A stretch of DNA of 41,385 bases from Verrucomicrobiaceae bacterium (GCA_028293825.1 JAQGNY010000055.1:1-41385), one strand, 5' to 3'. Counted from the first letter of the stretch, positions 15,044 through 27,159 are shown. Numbers and translations: made by a program. Notes: a model not told the origin generated them from the sequence alone.

Positions 15044-17485
15044 ATGGCCAAGGCGGCAAAGGGAAAATCAAAAACAACGCAGGCAGCGCCCAACGCTCAA
15101 AACAGCCTGATCCGGATTATCGTGCGCGGCGCGGCGGTGGGCTTGGTCACGCTGATCGCCTGCTTCGTCTACCTGATTCTGTTTTATTTGCCCGAGCGCA
15201 ATCAGCAAATCGCGCAGACGTTGACGACCGAGTTGGTCAGCAGTCAGGCGCAACTTGTCGACGAGTTATTGCAACAGGTCAACACGCGCCTGCGCAGTGC
15301 CGCGACCAGCAAAGAATTACTCGATAATTTTTCCGTCGCCACGCCCGATCTCGCCGCTGCGACCACTAATTTAAAGCGCACATTCCCCGAGGCGAGCAGC
15401 CTGCGCTTAATTACGCTGGGACCGCTCGGCATCGCCAACGTCGATAACAATCAGGCCGGTCTGCGCAACAATATCGAAGCCGATTTGCTGCGCCGCGTTT
15501 CCACCGGCGAAAGCACGCAGCCGGAAGCGTACGCCATCGATAACAGCTGGCTGATTTCCTTCGCGCAGCCGGTCATCGCGCCCGGCAGTAAATTCGCCGC
15601 CGGTGCCATTTTGCTCACGCTGCCGGCCAAACAGTTTCAGGACATCTTGTCGCGGCAATTAGATGCCCGCGCGCAAACCCTGCTGCAACAATTGAGTGGC
15701 CCGAAGGTTACGCAGTTCGTCAGCGCCGGTAGCGGTAACGAAACAAACTTCGCCTTTGCAAAAAAACTCAACAACGCCAACTGGCAATTACAGGTAACGC
15801 CGGCGAGCAGTTGGCTCGATAAATCGCGCGAATCGCCGCTGATTCTGCTGTTAGTACTCGCCATTAGCGCTGCTGCGATTCTGTTCGGCATGTTGATTTG
15901 CGCGCACGATTTTCGCCGCGCATTGGAACGCAGTCTGCAGGCACTGCTCGGTTCGCATGCGCCCGAGCTGCCCGGCTTTGTGGAAGCGCGCGAGCAATTG
16001 CAGCGCAAATACGCCAGCGCCATTGCGAAAGAACAGGCCGCGGAAATTGCAGCTGCAAAAAAGAGCGAAGCAGACGCACCCGAGCTGATCGAAGATGCGG
16101 GAGAAGTACCGCTGCAATTGCCGGACGCTATTTTTCGAGCCTACGACATTCGCGGTATCGCTGCGCATCAGCTCACCGATGAAATCGTTTATCAGATTGC
16201 GTTGGCCATCGGCAGCGAAGCATTGGAGCGCGGGCAGCAGGAAATCATCGTCGGTCGCGACGGCCGCGGCAGCAGCGAGACCATCACCAACACATTGATC
16301 CGCGGCTTGCGCGATACCGGCCGCAATGTCGTCGATATCGGTTTGGTGCCGACGCCGGTGCTGTATTTCGCCACCCATCAACTCAGCACGCAGAGCGGCG
16401 TGATGGTAACGGGCAGTCACAATCCGGCCGAATACAACGGCCTGAAAATCGTGCTCGGCGGTAAAACGTTGTCAGGGCGCGCGATTCAGGCGCTGAAAGA
16501 ACGCATCGCGCAGCGCCACTACAGCAAGGGCAAAGGCAGTTACCGCGTCGAGCATATTCAAGAGCAGTACGTCGAATACATCGTCAACGATGTGGCGATC
16601 GCTCAGCCGCTAAAAATCGTCATCGACGCCGGCAATGGCGTGACCGGCACTATCGCACCGCAATTATTCGAGCAGCTCGGCTGTGAAGTTATTCAGCTGT
16701 ACTGCGATATCGATCCGGCCTTTCCGAATCACGATCCCGATCCGACCGTCGCCAAAAATCTACGCGATCTGGTACAGCTGGTGCGCGAAAACGGCGCCGA
16801 TCTCGGTATCGCTTTCGACGGCGACGGCGATCGTGTCGGCGTGGTCACGGCTACCGGCGAAATTGTCGCGGCGGATCGCTTGCTGATGATTTTGGCGCAG
16901 GATGTGGTCGCGCGAAATCCCGGCGCCGATGTGTTGTTCGACGTGAAATGCAGCCGCAGTTTAAATAATGTCATCAGCAGCTTTGGCGGCCGTCCGATCA
17001 TGTGGAAAAGCGGCCACTCGTACATGAAGGAAAAAATGGTGGAAACCGGCGCACTACTCGGCGGTGAATTCAGCGGCCATATTTTCTTCAACGAGCGCTG
17101 GTTCGGCTTTGACGACGGCATGTACGCCGCCGCGCGCCTGATCGAAATTCTCAGCACCACCGATCCGGATCTCGACAACCATCTCGACAATCTACCGCCG
17201 ACCGTGGCGACGCCGGAATTAAAAATCGACACCACCGAGCAGAGCAAATTCACGCTGATGGAGCAATTGTCGGCAGGCGCTAATTTCGGCGAAGGAAAAC
17301 TCACCACGCTCGATGGCATTCGCGTCGATTTTCCAGACGGCTGGGGTTTAGTGCGCGCCTCCAACACCACGCCCGCGTTGACGCTGCGCTTTGAAGCCGA
17401 CAACGACGACGCACTAGAGCGCATTCAAACATTGTTCCGCGAACAGCTGCGCGCGATTGATCCGGCGCTGCCAATTAGTTTTTAA
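15044..17485 (+). CDS. algC: Phosphomannomutase/phosphoglucomutase AlgC with membrane-anchored N-terminal extension
   Basis: The C-terminal part (from about residue 360, FRAYDIRGIA) is the alpha-D-phosphohexomutase that interconverts mannose or glucose 6- and 1-phosphates for exopolysaccharide, lipopolysaccharide and rhamnolipid precursors. It has the phosphoserine loop TGSHNP, the metal loop DGDGDR and the sugar loop GGEFSGH. The first 280 residues add a transmembrane helix (about 27-49), an extracytoplasmic segment and a second helix (about 266-287, LILLLVLAISAAAILFGMLI), then a charged linker. The total of 813 aa corresponds to the long AlgC form seen in several Pseudomonas and marine relatives; the P. 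aeruginosa enzyme I remember best is the short 463-aa form. A strong hairpin terminator follows. Confidence 0.94.
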   Translation: MAKAAKGKSKTTQAAPNAQNSLIRIIVRGAAVGLVTLIACFVYLILFYLPERNQQIAQTLTTELVSSQAQLVDELLQQVNTRLRSAATSKELLDNFSVATPDLAAATTNLKRTFPEASSLRLITLGPLGIANVDNNQAGLRNNIEADLLRRVSTGESTQPEAYAIDNSWLISFAQPVIAPGSKFAAGAILLTLPAKQFQDILSRQLDARAQTLLQQLSGPKVTQFVSAGSGNETNFAFAKKLNNANWQLQVTPASSWLDKSRESPLILLLVLAISAAAILFGMLICAHDFRRALERSLQALLGSHAPELPGFVEAREQLQRKYASAIAKEQAAEIAAAKKSEADAPELIEDAGEVPLQLPDAIFRAYDIRGIAAHQLTDEIVYQIALAIGSEALERGQQEIIVGRDGRGSSETITNTLIRGLRDTGRNVVDIGLVPTPVLYFATHQLSTQSGVMVTGSHNPAEYNGLKIVLGGKTLSGRAIQALKERIAQRHYSKGKGSYRVEHIQEQYVEYIVNDVAIAQPLKIVIDAGNGVTGTIAPQLFEQLGCEVIQLYCDIDPAFPNHDPDPTVAKNLRDLVQLVRENGADLGIAFDGDGDRVGVVTATGEIVAADRLLMILAQDVVARNPGADVLFDVKCSRSLNNVISSFGGRPIMWKSGHSYMKEKMVETGALLGGEFSGHIFFNERWFGFDDGMYAAARLIEILSTTDPDLDNHLDNLPPTVATPELKIDTTEQSKFTLMEQLSAGANFGEGKLTTLDGIRVDFPDGWGLVRASNTTPALTLRFEADNDDALERIQTLFREQLRAIDPALPISF

Positions 17486-17496
17486 TAGCGCCACCG

Positions 17497-17524
17497 CGAG
17501 CTTCGCCAAGCGAAGCTCGTTTTT
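17497..17524 (+). terminator. Intrinsic terminator after algC
   Basis: CGAGCTTCGC (17497-17506) and GCGAAGCTCG (17510-17519) form a perfect 10-base stem with a three-base loop, followed directly by five T (17520-17524). It lies 11 bases after the algC stop and separates algC from argB. Confidence 0.9.
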
Positions 17525-17683
17525 AAATCAGCTCGATACTTTTAACACCTGAATTCAGCGACAAAATTTCAGCACCAGAACCTCAGCGCCAGAATCCTTA
17601 ACGATTGTTTCTTTACCGGGCACTCGCTGTTGCAGCGTCTTTCTCCGCTGCAACGCCCTCCCAATAGATTTATTTTTAAATAG

Positions 17684-18595
<912 letters not shown>

Positions 18596-18658
18596 TGTCG
18601 GCGCGCGTCGATTTCTGCTTGAATTGGCGCGGCTTGAATCAACCGATTTCGCATGGAG

Positions 18659-18680
18659 CAGGCCGGCCTGATCTGGCCGG
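18659..18680. promoter_or_regulatory. Palindrome upstream of slmA
   Basis: CAGGCCGGCCTG (18659-18670) is a perfect 12-base palindrome; overlapping it, CCGGCC-TGATCT-GGCCGG (18663-18680) can form a 6-base stem. It lies 18-39 bases before the slmA start. It may be an operator or may serve as an argB terminator, although no T-run follows. It does not match the known SlmA binding consensus. Confidence 0.3.
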
Positions 18681-18697
18681 TCACTGACTAAAAAATA

Positions 18698-19312
18698 ATG
18701 ACGATGAACACTACCATTTCGCGCCGCGATCAAATTCTGCAAGCGCTGGCACATATGCTGGAGATGAGCCCGGGCGAACGTATCACCACGGCTGGCCTGG
18801 CAAAAACCGTTGGCGTGTCGGAAGCGGCGCTGTATCGGCATTTTCCCAGCAAGGCCAAAATGTTTGATGGCTTGATCGAATTTATCGAAGAGACCATTTT
18901 CGAGCGCATTGCATTTATTTTGCGCGACGATAATTCGGCGATGAGCCGCTGCGAAAAAATTCTCGGCATGCTGCTGACATTTGCCGAACGCAATCCCGGC
19001 ATCAGCCGCATTCTCACCGGCGACGCATTGACTGGCGAAACCGAGCGGCTGCGCACACGCATCAGCCAGTTTTATGACCGACTGGAGTCGCAAATAAAAC
19101 AAATTCTGCGCGAAGCGGAATTGCGCGAAGGCGTGCGCACCGCAGTGACTGTTTCCACCGCGGCGAATTTATTGATGGCGATTGTCGAAGGGCGTATCGG
19201 GCAATTCGTGCGCAGTGGCTTTAAGCGCCGGCCCACTGAATATTGGCAGGATCAATGGCCGGTATTGATGGAAGGTTTTTTCAAAGTGGCGGCAACGTCC
19301 GGCGCGCATTGA
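18698..19312 (+). CDS. slmA: Nucleoid occlusion factor SlmA (TetR family)
   Basis: SlmA binds chromosomal sites and blocks FtsZ assembly over the nucleoid. The N-terminal HTH reads [20 protein letters not shown], followed by [17 protein letters not shown], which is a close match to E. coli SlmA ([15 protein letters not shown] and on). [20 protein letters not shown] and the closing [14 protein letters not shown] also match the family. The length is 204 aa. Position next to pyrE is also seen in E. coli. ATG 18698 or 18704 could be the start. Confidence 0.93.
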   Translation: MTMNTTISRRDQILQALAHMLEMSPGERITTAGLAKTVGVSEAALYRHFPSKAKMFDGLIEFIEETIFERIAFILRDDNSAMSRCEKILGMLLTFAERNPGISRILTGDALTGETERLRTRISQFYDRLESQIKQILREAELREGVRTAVTVSTAANLLMAIVEGRIGQFVRSGFKRRPTEYWQDQWPVLMEGFFKVAATSGAH

Positions 19313-19332
19313 TTTTTAGTGCGCGCAATTAA

Positions 19333-19986
19333 TTAATTTTTATCGTCGCCAGCCGTCGAATTAAGGCGTCGATACTCGACCACATCCTGCAAGGTTTTAA
19401 AGCGCTCGATATCGCGCTGAAAACTGGCGCGCGTATTTTCTTTTTCCTGCACCCGCTCGACCACCGCGCTTTCGATGCTCGCCACTTCCAACTTCAATTT
19501 ATCGATATTGCTGGAAATCGCTTCGGGCACCTTGCCGCCTTTGCGCTCGATGTCGGCGGCTTTTTCCTGCTCGCTTTCCACCTGCGCTTTAGCCGACGAC
19601 AAATTGCTGCGCAGAATGCTGGTGCGTACATCGATTTCACGCAGCGCACGATCACGTGCGGCGGCGATGTCGTCAGTGGTGCTGTAACGCAGCAATAAAT
19701 TTTTGTCCCATTCGCGCAGACGTTTTGCTTCGGCATCGGCAGCGCGTTTGCGTGCGCCCTCCTCACCAGTCAACTGGCGCGACACGCTTTCCAGTACGCG
19801 GCCATCCGGCGATAAAACTTCGTAGCCGTTTTTAACGAATTCCGGTGGCACATGATCGTCGACCGCCACCACGCCTCGATCGGTGGTGTAGCGATACAGC
19901 TTACTTGCCGCGTGCGCAGCCGATCCGGTAGCCAATAACAGCGTAAAACCTATCGCCCACACTGTTGCGTTGCGCGTTATCGTCAT
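19333..19986 (-). CDS. Exported DUF4124-type protein with long coiled coil
   Basis: This is an unrecognised protein of about 217 aa. ATG 19986 gives a clean signal peptide (MTITRNATVWAIGFTLLLAT.., cleavage after AHA). Then comes a short DUF4124-like module (KLYRYTTDRGVVAVDDHVPP), a fold common in small periplasmic proteins of Proteobacteria. The rest is almost entirely charged helix with coiled-coil character (AKAQVESEQEKAADIERKGG and onwards). The frame can be extended upstream to 20022, but those residues do not look like a signal peptide. It is downstream of pyrE in the same direction with a gap of 46 bases. Function unknown; a periplasmic structural role is a guess. Confidence 0.7.
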   Translation of the reverse strand: MTITRNATVWAIGFTLLLATGSAAHAASKLYRYTTDRGVVAVDDHVPPEFVKNGYEVLSPDGRVLESVSRQLTGEEGARKRAADAEAKRLREWDKNLLLRYSTTDDIAAARDRALREIDVRTSILRSNLSSAKAQVESEQEKAADIERKGGKVPEAISSNIDKLKLEVASIESAVVERVQEKENTRASFQRDIERFKTLQDVVEYRRLNSTAGDDKN

Positions 19987-20032
19987 CACAGAGTTCACCT
20001 GGTCGCGATTCGTTATTTGCAATTTTTTTCGC

Positions 20033-20713
20033 TCACACGCCGTATTGCGCGCGATAACTTAGCACGCGCTCGGCGTCTGCGGCTGCACCTTGCGTCTGCA
20101 AATAGTGCAGCACATGTTCGAGGCTGACGATGCTAAAAACCGGAATGCCGTAATCGCGCTCGACTTCCTGAATGGCGGACAATTCGCCGCGACCGCGCTC
20201 TTGGCGATTAAGCCCGATGACGACGCCGACCGGCTCCGCGCCAGCGGCGCGAATAATTTCGACGACTTCGCGCACGGCGGTACCGGCGGTAATGACGTCA
20301 TCGACAATCAACACGCGGCCGAGCAACGGCGCACCGACCAGCGTGCCCCCTTCGCCGTGATCCTTGGCTTCTTTGCGGTTGTAGGCGTAAGGCACGTCGC
20401 GCGAAAATTTCTCCGACAATGCACACGCGGTTGCCGCCGCCAGCGGAATGCCTTTGTACGCCGGACCAAACAGCACATCGAATTGCACATTCGCGGCGAC
20501 TAAGGTTTCGGCGTAACACTGCCCCAACTGCCACAGCGCAGCGCCCGAGGAAAATTTGCCGGCGTTGAAAAAATACGGACTGGCGCGACCTGATTTCAGA
20601 GTGAATTCACCAAAACTGAGCGCCTGTTGCGCCACGGCCAATTCAATAAAACGCTGTTGATGTGCCTGCATGAAAGTCTTCGCGTTGCGGTTGATTTGAG
20701 AAAGCGTCGGCAT
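20033..20713 (-). CDS. pyrE: Orotate phosphoribosyltransferase PyrE
   Basis: PyrE converts orotate and PRPP to orotidine 5'-phosphate in pyrimidine synthesis. The family N-terminus [19 protein letters not shown] and the PRPP-binding loop [16 protein letters not shown] are intact. Two starts are possible. ATG 20713 has a good ribosome site (TGAGGT six bases before), while ATG 20671 ([13 protein letters not shown]) matches the usual 213-aa family start. The longer form adds 14 residues. The gene is divergent from crc, as in Pseudomonas; the 115 bases between hold both promoters. Confidence 0.95.
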   Translation of the reverse strand: MPTLSQINRNAKTFMQAHQQRFIELAVAQQALSFGEFTLKSGRASPYFFNAGKFSSGAALWQLGQCYAETLVAANVQFDVLFGPAYKGIPLAAATACALSEKFSRDVPYAYNRKEAKDHGEGGTLVGAPLLGRVLIVDDVITAGTAVREVVEIIRAAGAEPVGVVIGLNRQERGRGELSAIQEVERDYGIPVFSIVSLEHVLHYLQTQGAAADAERVLSYRAQYGV

Positions 20714-20828
20714 TTTACCTCAGCAGTTCATAAAACGAACGCAGCAAATCGGCATTTCATCGCCGCAGAGTTTACGCAGACGCCGCCGCCTCAGGTATCA
20801 TGGCCGCCTACGTTAATCCGAGGCCCCT

Positions 20829-21617
20829 ATGCGTATCATCAGCTTTTGCGCCGATTCTATTCGCAGCGCAGCCAAGCGCGGTTTTTTTGATTGGGTAATC
20901 GAGCAGGATGCGGATTTTATCTGTATCCAAAATTTGGGCGCCCAAGAATACGACTTGCAGGAGCCGGTGTTTTTTCCCGAGGGATATAACGCCTACTTTT
21001 TCGACGCGGCCGAAAAAAATACCAATGGTGTGGCGATTTATTGCCGCGGCATGCCCAAGGCGATTATGACCGGCCTGGGTTTTGCCGATTTCGATATGGA
21101 AGGCCGCTACATTCAGGCGGATTTCGATCGCATTAGTATCGGTTGTCTGCTCGCGCCCAGCGCACATCCCCAGAGTAGAGAGGGGCAGGATGCCGAACAG
21201 CAGACGCGCAAGAATCGCTTCTTCGAGCAATATCAGGCGCACCTGAATAAAGTGCGCAACAAGCGTCGCGAGTTTTTCATTTGCGGCAATTGGAATATCG
21301 CACGCAACGATGACGATCTTCAGGATCCCGAACGCAATCGCGGTATTTCCGGCACGCTGCCGGAAGAGCAGCAATGGATGGATACGCTGCTGACCGATTT
21401 GAATTACGTCGATGCTTTTCGCGAAGTGAATGGCGATCCCGACGAGTTCACCTGGTGGCCCGACGAAGATCGCACCGACAACGGCTGGCGCGTCGACCAT
21501 CAAATCATTTCAGCGAGCCTGCGCTCGAAAGTGGAGTACGGCGCGATCTACAAAAATCAGGTCTTCGCCCAGCACGCACCGTTGATCATGGATTACGACT
21601 ACGAGCTATTTCCGTAG
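20829..21617 (+). CDS. crc: Catabolite repression control protein Crc
   Basis: Crc works with Hfq to repress translation of catabolic mRNAs in Pseudomonas. The fold is that of exonuclease III/AP endonuclease, but nuclease residues are lost. The usual FNxN start reads SFCADS, the metal-binding Glu (LQET) is Asn in CIQNLG, and the GDxN box reads GNWN. Late Asp (RVDH) and His (AQHAPL) remain. The pattern GRYIQADFDRISIGCLLAPS and ending QHAPLIMDYDYEL match Crc rather than ExoIII. Position between pyrE and rph is the Pseudomonas position. At 262 aa it is close to the 259 aa of the P. aeruginosa protein. Confidence 0.92.
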   Translation: MRIISFCADSIRSAAKRGFFDWVIEQDADFICIQNLGAQEYDLQEPVFFPEGYNAYFFDAAEKNTNGVAIYCRGMPKAIMTGLGFADFDMEGRYIQADFDRISIGCLLAPSAHPQSREGQDAEQQTRKNRFFEQYQAHLNKVRNKRREFFICGNWNIARNDDDLQDPERNRGISGTLPEEQQWMDTLLTDLNYVDAFREVNGDPDEFTWWPDEDRTDNGWRVDHQIISASLRSKVEYGAIYKNQVFAQHAPLIMDYDYELFP

Positions 21618-21647
21618 TCGTTGGTCATGAGAAGCTAGAAGCTGGCG

Positions 21648-22367
21648 TTAACGCGCCAGCGCCTCTCTCTGCAATACATTCAGTTCGTTAATTCCTGTCC
21701 GCGCCAAATCCAGCATCGCCTGCAAATCGGTCGCCGAAAATGGCGCGCCTTCCGCGGTGCCCTGCACTTCGACAAAACCGCCGGCTTCGGTCATCACCAC
21801 GTTCATATCGGTTTCGGCAGTGGAATCTTCCGCGTAGTCGAGATCCAGCACTGGCTGTCCATTCACCATGCCCACGGAAACCGCCGCGATCATTTGCTGC
21901 ATCGGATTCTGCTTGATCGCGCCGCGCGCATGCAGGCCATTCAGTGCATCGGCGAGCGCGACGCAGGCACCGGTGATCGCCGCCGTGCGCGTGCCGCCAT
22001 CCGCCTGAATTACATCGCAATCGATGGTGATGCTGTGCTCGCCGAGCAGCGTCAAATCGACCGCCGCGCGCAATGAACGACCGATCAAACGCTGGATTTC
22101 CACCGTGCGGCCACCCTGTTTGCCGCGCGCGGCTTCGCGATCCATGCGCGAGCCGGTCGAGCGCGGCAGCATGCCGTACTCGGCAGTGACCCAGCCCTTG
22201 CCGCTGCCGCGTAAAAAGCGCGGCACGTCTTCGGCGACACTCGCCGTGCAAATGACTTTGGTCTCGCCGAAACTGATCAATACCGAACCTTCGGCGTGGC
22301 GGGTGAAATGGCGAATGATGGAGATATCGCGCAACTGGTGCGGCGCGCGGCCACTGGGTCGACTCAT
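21648..22367 (-). CDS. rph: Ribonuclease PH
   Basis: RNase PH is a phosphorolytic 3' exoribonuclease that trims tRNA ends. The start [13 protein letters not shown] is the family start (RP.GR..DQLR), so I use ATG 22367; an upstream frame to 22421 adds 18 unrelated residues. The phosphate-binding segment [19 protein letters not shown] and the catalytic core [18 protein letters not shown] are intact. The length is 239 aa. It is divergent from yicC, with 135 bases between. Confidence 0.96.
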   Translation of the reverse strand: MSRPSGRAPHQLRDISIIRHFTRHAEGSVLISFGETKVICTASVAEDVPRFLRGSGKGWVTAEYGMLPRSTGSRMDREAARGKQGGRTVEIQRLIGRSLRAAVDLTLLGEHSITIDCDVIQADGGTRTAAITGACVALADALNGLHARGAIKQNPMQQMIAAVSVGMVNGQPVLDLDYAEDSTAETDMNVVMTEAGGFVEVQGTAEGAPFSATDLQAMLDLARTGINELNVLQREALAR

Positions 22368-22502
22368 GTTGTTCTCGGCACTGACTGGGAAAGGGCGGCC
22401 ATTATACAGACGCACCGACATTCACCGGCGCCGATCAATTGTCGATTGCGACAAACCAATCCGGCTAGAATGGCACCCCGATGTACCCAAAGGATGCGTT
22501 TG

Positions 22503-24046
<1,544 letters not shown>

Positions 24047-24116
24047 GGCGATTTTGTTACACTGCCGGTCTTATTTTGTGTAAACGCTGCACAAACGTAC
24101 CCTCCAGGAGCACAGC

Positions 24117-24392
24117 ATGGCCCGCATTACCGTTGAAGATTGTTTAGACAAGGTGGACAACCGCTTTGAACTGGTGATGGTTGCCAGCAAGCGCGCCCGC
24201 CAACTCGCGGTAGGCGGCAAAGATCCTTTGGTGCCGGAAGAAGGCGACAAACCGACTGTATTGGCGCTGCGTGAAATCGCCGAAGGCCGCATCAATCGCG
24301 AAGAAATTCTGCGCGTCGAGCACGAAGTGAAAGAAGAGCAGCAAACTATCGTTACCGCTGCTGTCGAAATACTGGACGAGCCGCTGGAATAA
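24117..24392 (+). CDS. rpoZ: RNA polymerase omega subunit
   Basis: Omega helps assemble RNA polymerase and forms part of a ppGpp site. [20 protein letters not shown] and the following [12 protein letters not shown] are near-identical to the family. The length of 91 aa is exactly typical, and CCAGGAG precedes the ATG. It lies 70 bases after gmk and 41 bases before spoT. Confidence 0.98.
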   Translation: MARITVEDCLDKVDNRFELVMVASKRARQLAVGGKDPLVPEEGDKPTVLALREIAEGRINREEILRVEHEVKEEQQTIVTAAVEILDEPLE

Positions 24393-24433
24393 TTTCCCCG
24401 AATTAAACTGACATTTCCGAGCGGGAGGACCGA

Positions 24434-26599
24434 ATGCACCAATTCAGCATTTTCCCGCAAAAGTCAGCCAACTTTCGCGGTCAATCGATCGATACTCTAA
24501 GCGACACGCTCGCCAGCTATCTCGCTAAAGAACAAATCGATCAAGTTCGACGCGCCTACTTTTACGCGGAGCAGGCGCATGTCGGGCAGCGCCGCCGCAC
24601 CGGCGAGCCGTACGTCACGCACCCACTGGCAGTCGCCGGCATCCTCGCCGAAATGCATATGGACCATCAAAGCCTGATGGCCGCCATGCTGCACGACGTT
24701 ATCGAAGACACCGGCATCAGCAAAGCCGCGCTCGGAGCCCAATTCGGCGATGCCGTCGCTGAGTTGGTCGATGGCGTATCGAAGCTCACCCAAATCGAAT
24801 TCCAATCGCGCGCCGAAGCGCAGGCCGAAAACTTTCAAAAAATGGCGATGGCGATGGCGAAAGATATTCGCGTCATCCTGGTTAAACTCGCCGATCGCCT
24901 GCACAACATGCGCACGCTCGGCGTTTTGAAACCGGATAAACGCCGCCGCATCGCGCGCGAAACGTTAGAAATTTACGCGCCCATCGCGCAGCGTCTCGGC
25001 ATGCATAACATGCGCGTCGAGTTCGAAGACCTTGGGTTTTCGGCAATGCATCCAATGCGCGCGGATCGTATTCGCGCCGCAATCAAAGGTGTGCGCGGCA
25101 ACCGCCGTGAAATCGTCGAAAAAATTCGCGGCTCGATCGAACATAATTTGCAACTCGAAGGCCATCAGGCGCGCGTGATCGGCCGCGAAAAACATCTGTA
25201 TTCGATTTATCGAAAAATGAAAACGAAGCGGAAATCGTTTTCCGAAATCATGGATATTTACGCGTTCCGCATCATCGTCGACAGCGTCGACACGTGCTAT
25301 CGCGTACTCGGTTGCGTGCACAGCCTGTACAAACCGGTGCCCGGCCAATTCAAAGATTACATCGCGATACCGAAAGCAAACGGCTACCAATCGCTGCACA
25401 CGGTGTTATTCGGCATGCAGGGCGTGCCGATCGAAATTCAAATTCGCACCGAAGAAATGGAAGAGATGGCGAACAACGGTATCGCCGCACACTGGTTGTA
25501 CAAAACCAATACTGGCGAACCGACTAACAGCAGTCACGCGCGCGCACGGCGCTGGGTGCAGGGCTTGCTGGAAATGCAACAACACGCCGGCGACAGTTTG
25601 GAATTTATCGAAAACGTAAAAATCGATTTATTTCCCGACGAAATTTATGTGTTCACACCGCGCGGCGATATTAAAGAATTGCCGCAGGGTTCGACCGCAG
25701 TGGATTTTGCATATGCGGTGCATTCCGATGTAGGCAATGCCTGCGTGGCGTGTCGAATCAATCGGCGCTTAGCGCCGTTGTCAGAACATTTGCAAAGCGG
25801 CCAGACCGTCGAAATTATTACTGCGCCCGGCGCGCAACCGAATCCATCCTGGCTCAACTTCGTCGTCACTGCGAAAGCGCGCACATCGATCCGGCATTTT
25901 TTGAAACACTGTCGCAAAGCCGAATCGCTGTCGCTCGGCAAACGCTTACTCGACACCGCACTGAACAGCCTCGACACCAGTCTCGCCCAAATTTCCGACG
26001 AACAAAAACAACGTTTGCTGCGCGCCACCGGCGTCGATCAATTCGATAAATTGCTGGAAGAAATCGGTCTCGGCAATCGCGCATCGTTTATTACCGCGCG
26101 CCAGCTCGTCAGCCGCGCCGGCGATACTAGCGCAACCAATAAAGCCGCTCACCACGAAGCGCTCGCCATTCACGGCACCGAAGGTTTATTAATTAATTTC
26201 GCGAAATGCTGCCATCCGATTCCCGGCGATCCGATCGTCGGTTTAATCAGTTCGGAAAAAGGCATGGTTGTGCACATGGTGAATTGCCACAACAGCGTCG
26301 AAACTCACGACAAGCCAGAGCGTTCGATTTCGCTGCGCTGGGCCGACGATGTGCAAGGCGAGTTCGGCTGTGAAATTCGCGTCGATCTGGAAAAAAGTCG
26401 TGGCGTAATCGCCACGCTGGCAACGCGCATTACCAGCCTCGATGCCAATATCAAACGCATAACCGCCGATGACGATAATCCGCGTATCAGCATCGTGCGC
26501 ATGATTATCGGGGTGCACAATCGCGTGCATTTAGCGCGCATCATGAAACGCGTGCGCACCATTCCCGGCGTCGCCAAAGTCGCGCGCATTCGTCACTAA
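24434..26599 (+). CDS. spoT: Bifunctional (p)ppGpp synthetase/hydrolase SpoT
   Basis: SpoT degrades, and to a lesser degree makes, (p)ppGpp. Order of domains: HD hydrolase (HDVIEDT near residue 87, intact), synthetase (about 240-350, with YRKMKTKRKSFSEIMDIYAF, FKDYIAIPKANGYQSLHT and EIQIRTEEME), TGS (DEIYVFTPRGDIKELPQG), a helical/zinc-finger region with CCHPIPGD, and a C-terminal ACT domain. The 721-aa length fits. The intact HD motif separates it from RelA. The ribosome site GGGAGG is strong. It closes the gmk-rpoZ-spoT group. Confidence 0.97.
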   Translation: MHQFSIFPQKSANFRGQSIDTLSDTLASYLAKEQIDQVRRAYFYAEQAHVGQRRRTGEPYVTHPLAVAGILAEMHMDHQSLMAAMLHDVIEDTGISKAALGAQFGDAVAELVDGVSKLTQIEFQSRAEAQAENFQKMAMAMAKDIRVILVKLADRLHNMRTLGVLKPDKRRRIARETLEIYAPIAQRLGMHNMRVEFEDLGFSAMHPMRADRIRAAIKGVRGNRREIVEKIRGSIEHNLQLEGHQARVIGREKHLYSIYRKMKTKRKSFSEIMDIYAFRIIVDSVDTCYRVLGCVHSLYKPVPGQFKDYIAIPKANGYQSLHTVLFGMQGVPIEIQIRTEEMEEMANNGIAAHWLYKTNTGEPTNSSHARARRWVQGLLEMQQHAGDSLEFIENVKIDLFPDEIYVFTPRGDIKELPQGSTAVDFAYAVHSDVGNACVACRINRRLAPLSEHLQSGQTVEIITAPGAQPNPSWLNFVVTAKARTSIRHFLKHCRKAESLSLGKRLLDTALNSLDTSLAQISDEQKQRLLRATGVDQFDKLLEEIGLGNRASFITARQLVSRAGDTSATNKAAHHEALAIHGTEGLLINFAKCCHPIPGDPIVGLISSEKGMVVHMVNCHNSVETHDKPERSISLRWADDVQGEFGCEIRVDLEKSRGVIATLATRITSLDANIKRITADDDNPRISIVRMIIGVHNRVHLARIMKRVRTIPGVAKVARIRH

Positions 26600-26654
26600 T
26601 TTAACTGAATCAAAATCCTAGCCACTGATAAAAACTGTTAGAAGGAAATTCGCT

Positions 26655-27041
26655 TTGAGTAAGCAACGTACGATTATCGCCACCGAAAAAGCGCCAGCCG
26701 CGCTTGGTCCATATTCGCAGGCCGTTAAAGTCGGCGGTACAGTTTATTTATCCGGCCAGATTCCGCTCGACGCGAAAACCATGCAATTGATTGAAGGTGA
26801 TATCACCGCACAGACCACGCAGGTATTTAATAATTTGGCCGCCGTGGCAGACGCCGCCGGCGGCACCTTGAACGATGCGGTGAAGGTAAATATTTCGCTG
26901 ACCGACTTAAATGACTTCGCTCGCGTCAACGATGTGATGAAGCAGTTCTTTCAAGAGCCCTACCCAGCGCGCGCCTGCGTGCAAGTCGCGGCGCTGCCAC
27001 GCGGCGCGGCCGTAGAAATCGAAGTGATTCTTGAGTTGTGA
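26655..27041 (+). CDS. ridA: RidA family enamine/imine deaminase
   Basis: RidA hydrolyses reactive 2-aminoacrylate and other enamines/imines produced by PLP enzymes. The pattern APAALGPYSQAVKVGGTVYLS near the N-terminus, and the closing ARACVQVAALPRGAAVEIEV with the catalytic Arg, are the family signatures. The length is 128 aa. The start is TTG with a strong AGAAGGAAA site. Position after spoT is conserved in many gammaproteobacteria. Confidence 0.96.
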   Translation: MSKQRTIIATEKAPAALGPYSQAVKVGGTVYLSGQIPLDAKTMQLIEGDITAQTTQVFNNLAAVADAAGGTLNDAVKVNISLTDLNDFARVNDVMKQFFQEPYPARACVQVAALPRGAAVEIEVILEL

Positions 27042-27117
27042 AAATTCAATTTAAAATTATTCGCCACATCGAATTTTGATGCGGCATAAATAATTAATTT
27101 ATTGGGTTTATAGCGCT

Positions 27118-27149
27118 AAAAAAACGCACCGTTTATTGGTGCGTTTTTT
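27118..27149. terminator. Bidirectional terminator after ridA
   Basis: AAAAACGCACC and GGTGCGTTTTT form a long stem around the loop GTTTATT (27131-27137), with an A-run on the left and a T-run on the right, so it can act from both strands. It lies between the convergent ridA and the small exported protein gene. Confidence 0.93.
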
Positions 27150-27159
27150 ATTGTGCTTT

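Noticed and set aside
20829-21617. Exonuclease III (XthA)
   Set aside because: Metal and catalytic residues are replaced, and the position between pyrE and rph is that of crc.
21374-21691. Other long open frames inside crc, rph, recG and spoT
   Set aside because: They are shadow frames of clearly identified genes, rich in Arg/Ala/Ser as expected in high-GC DNA.
24434-26599. RelA instead of SpoT
   Set aside because: The HD hydrolase motif HDVIEDT is intact, and the gene follows rpoZ, as spoT does.
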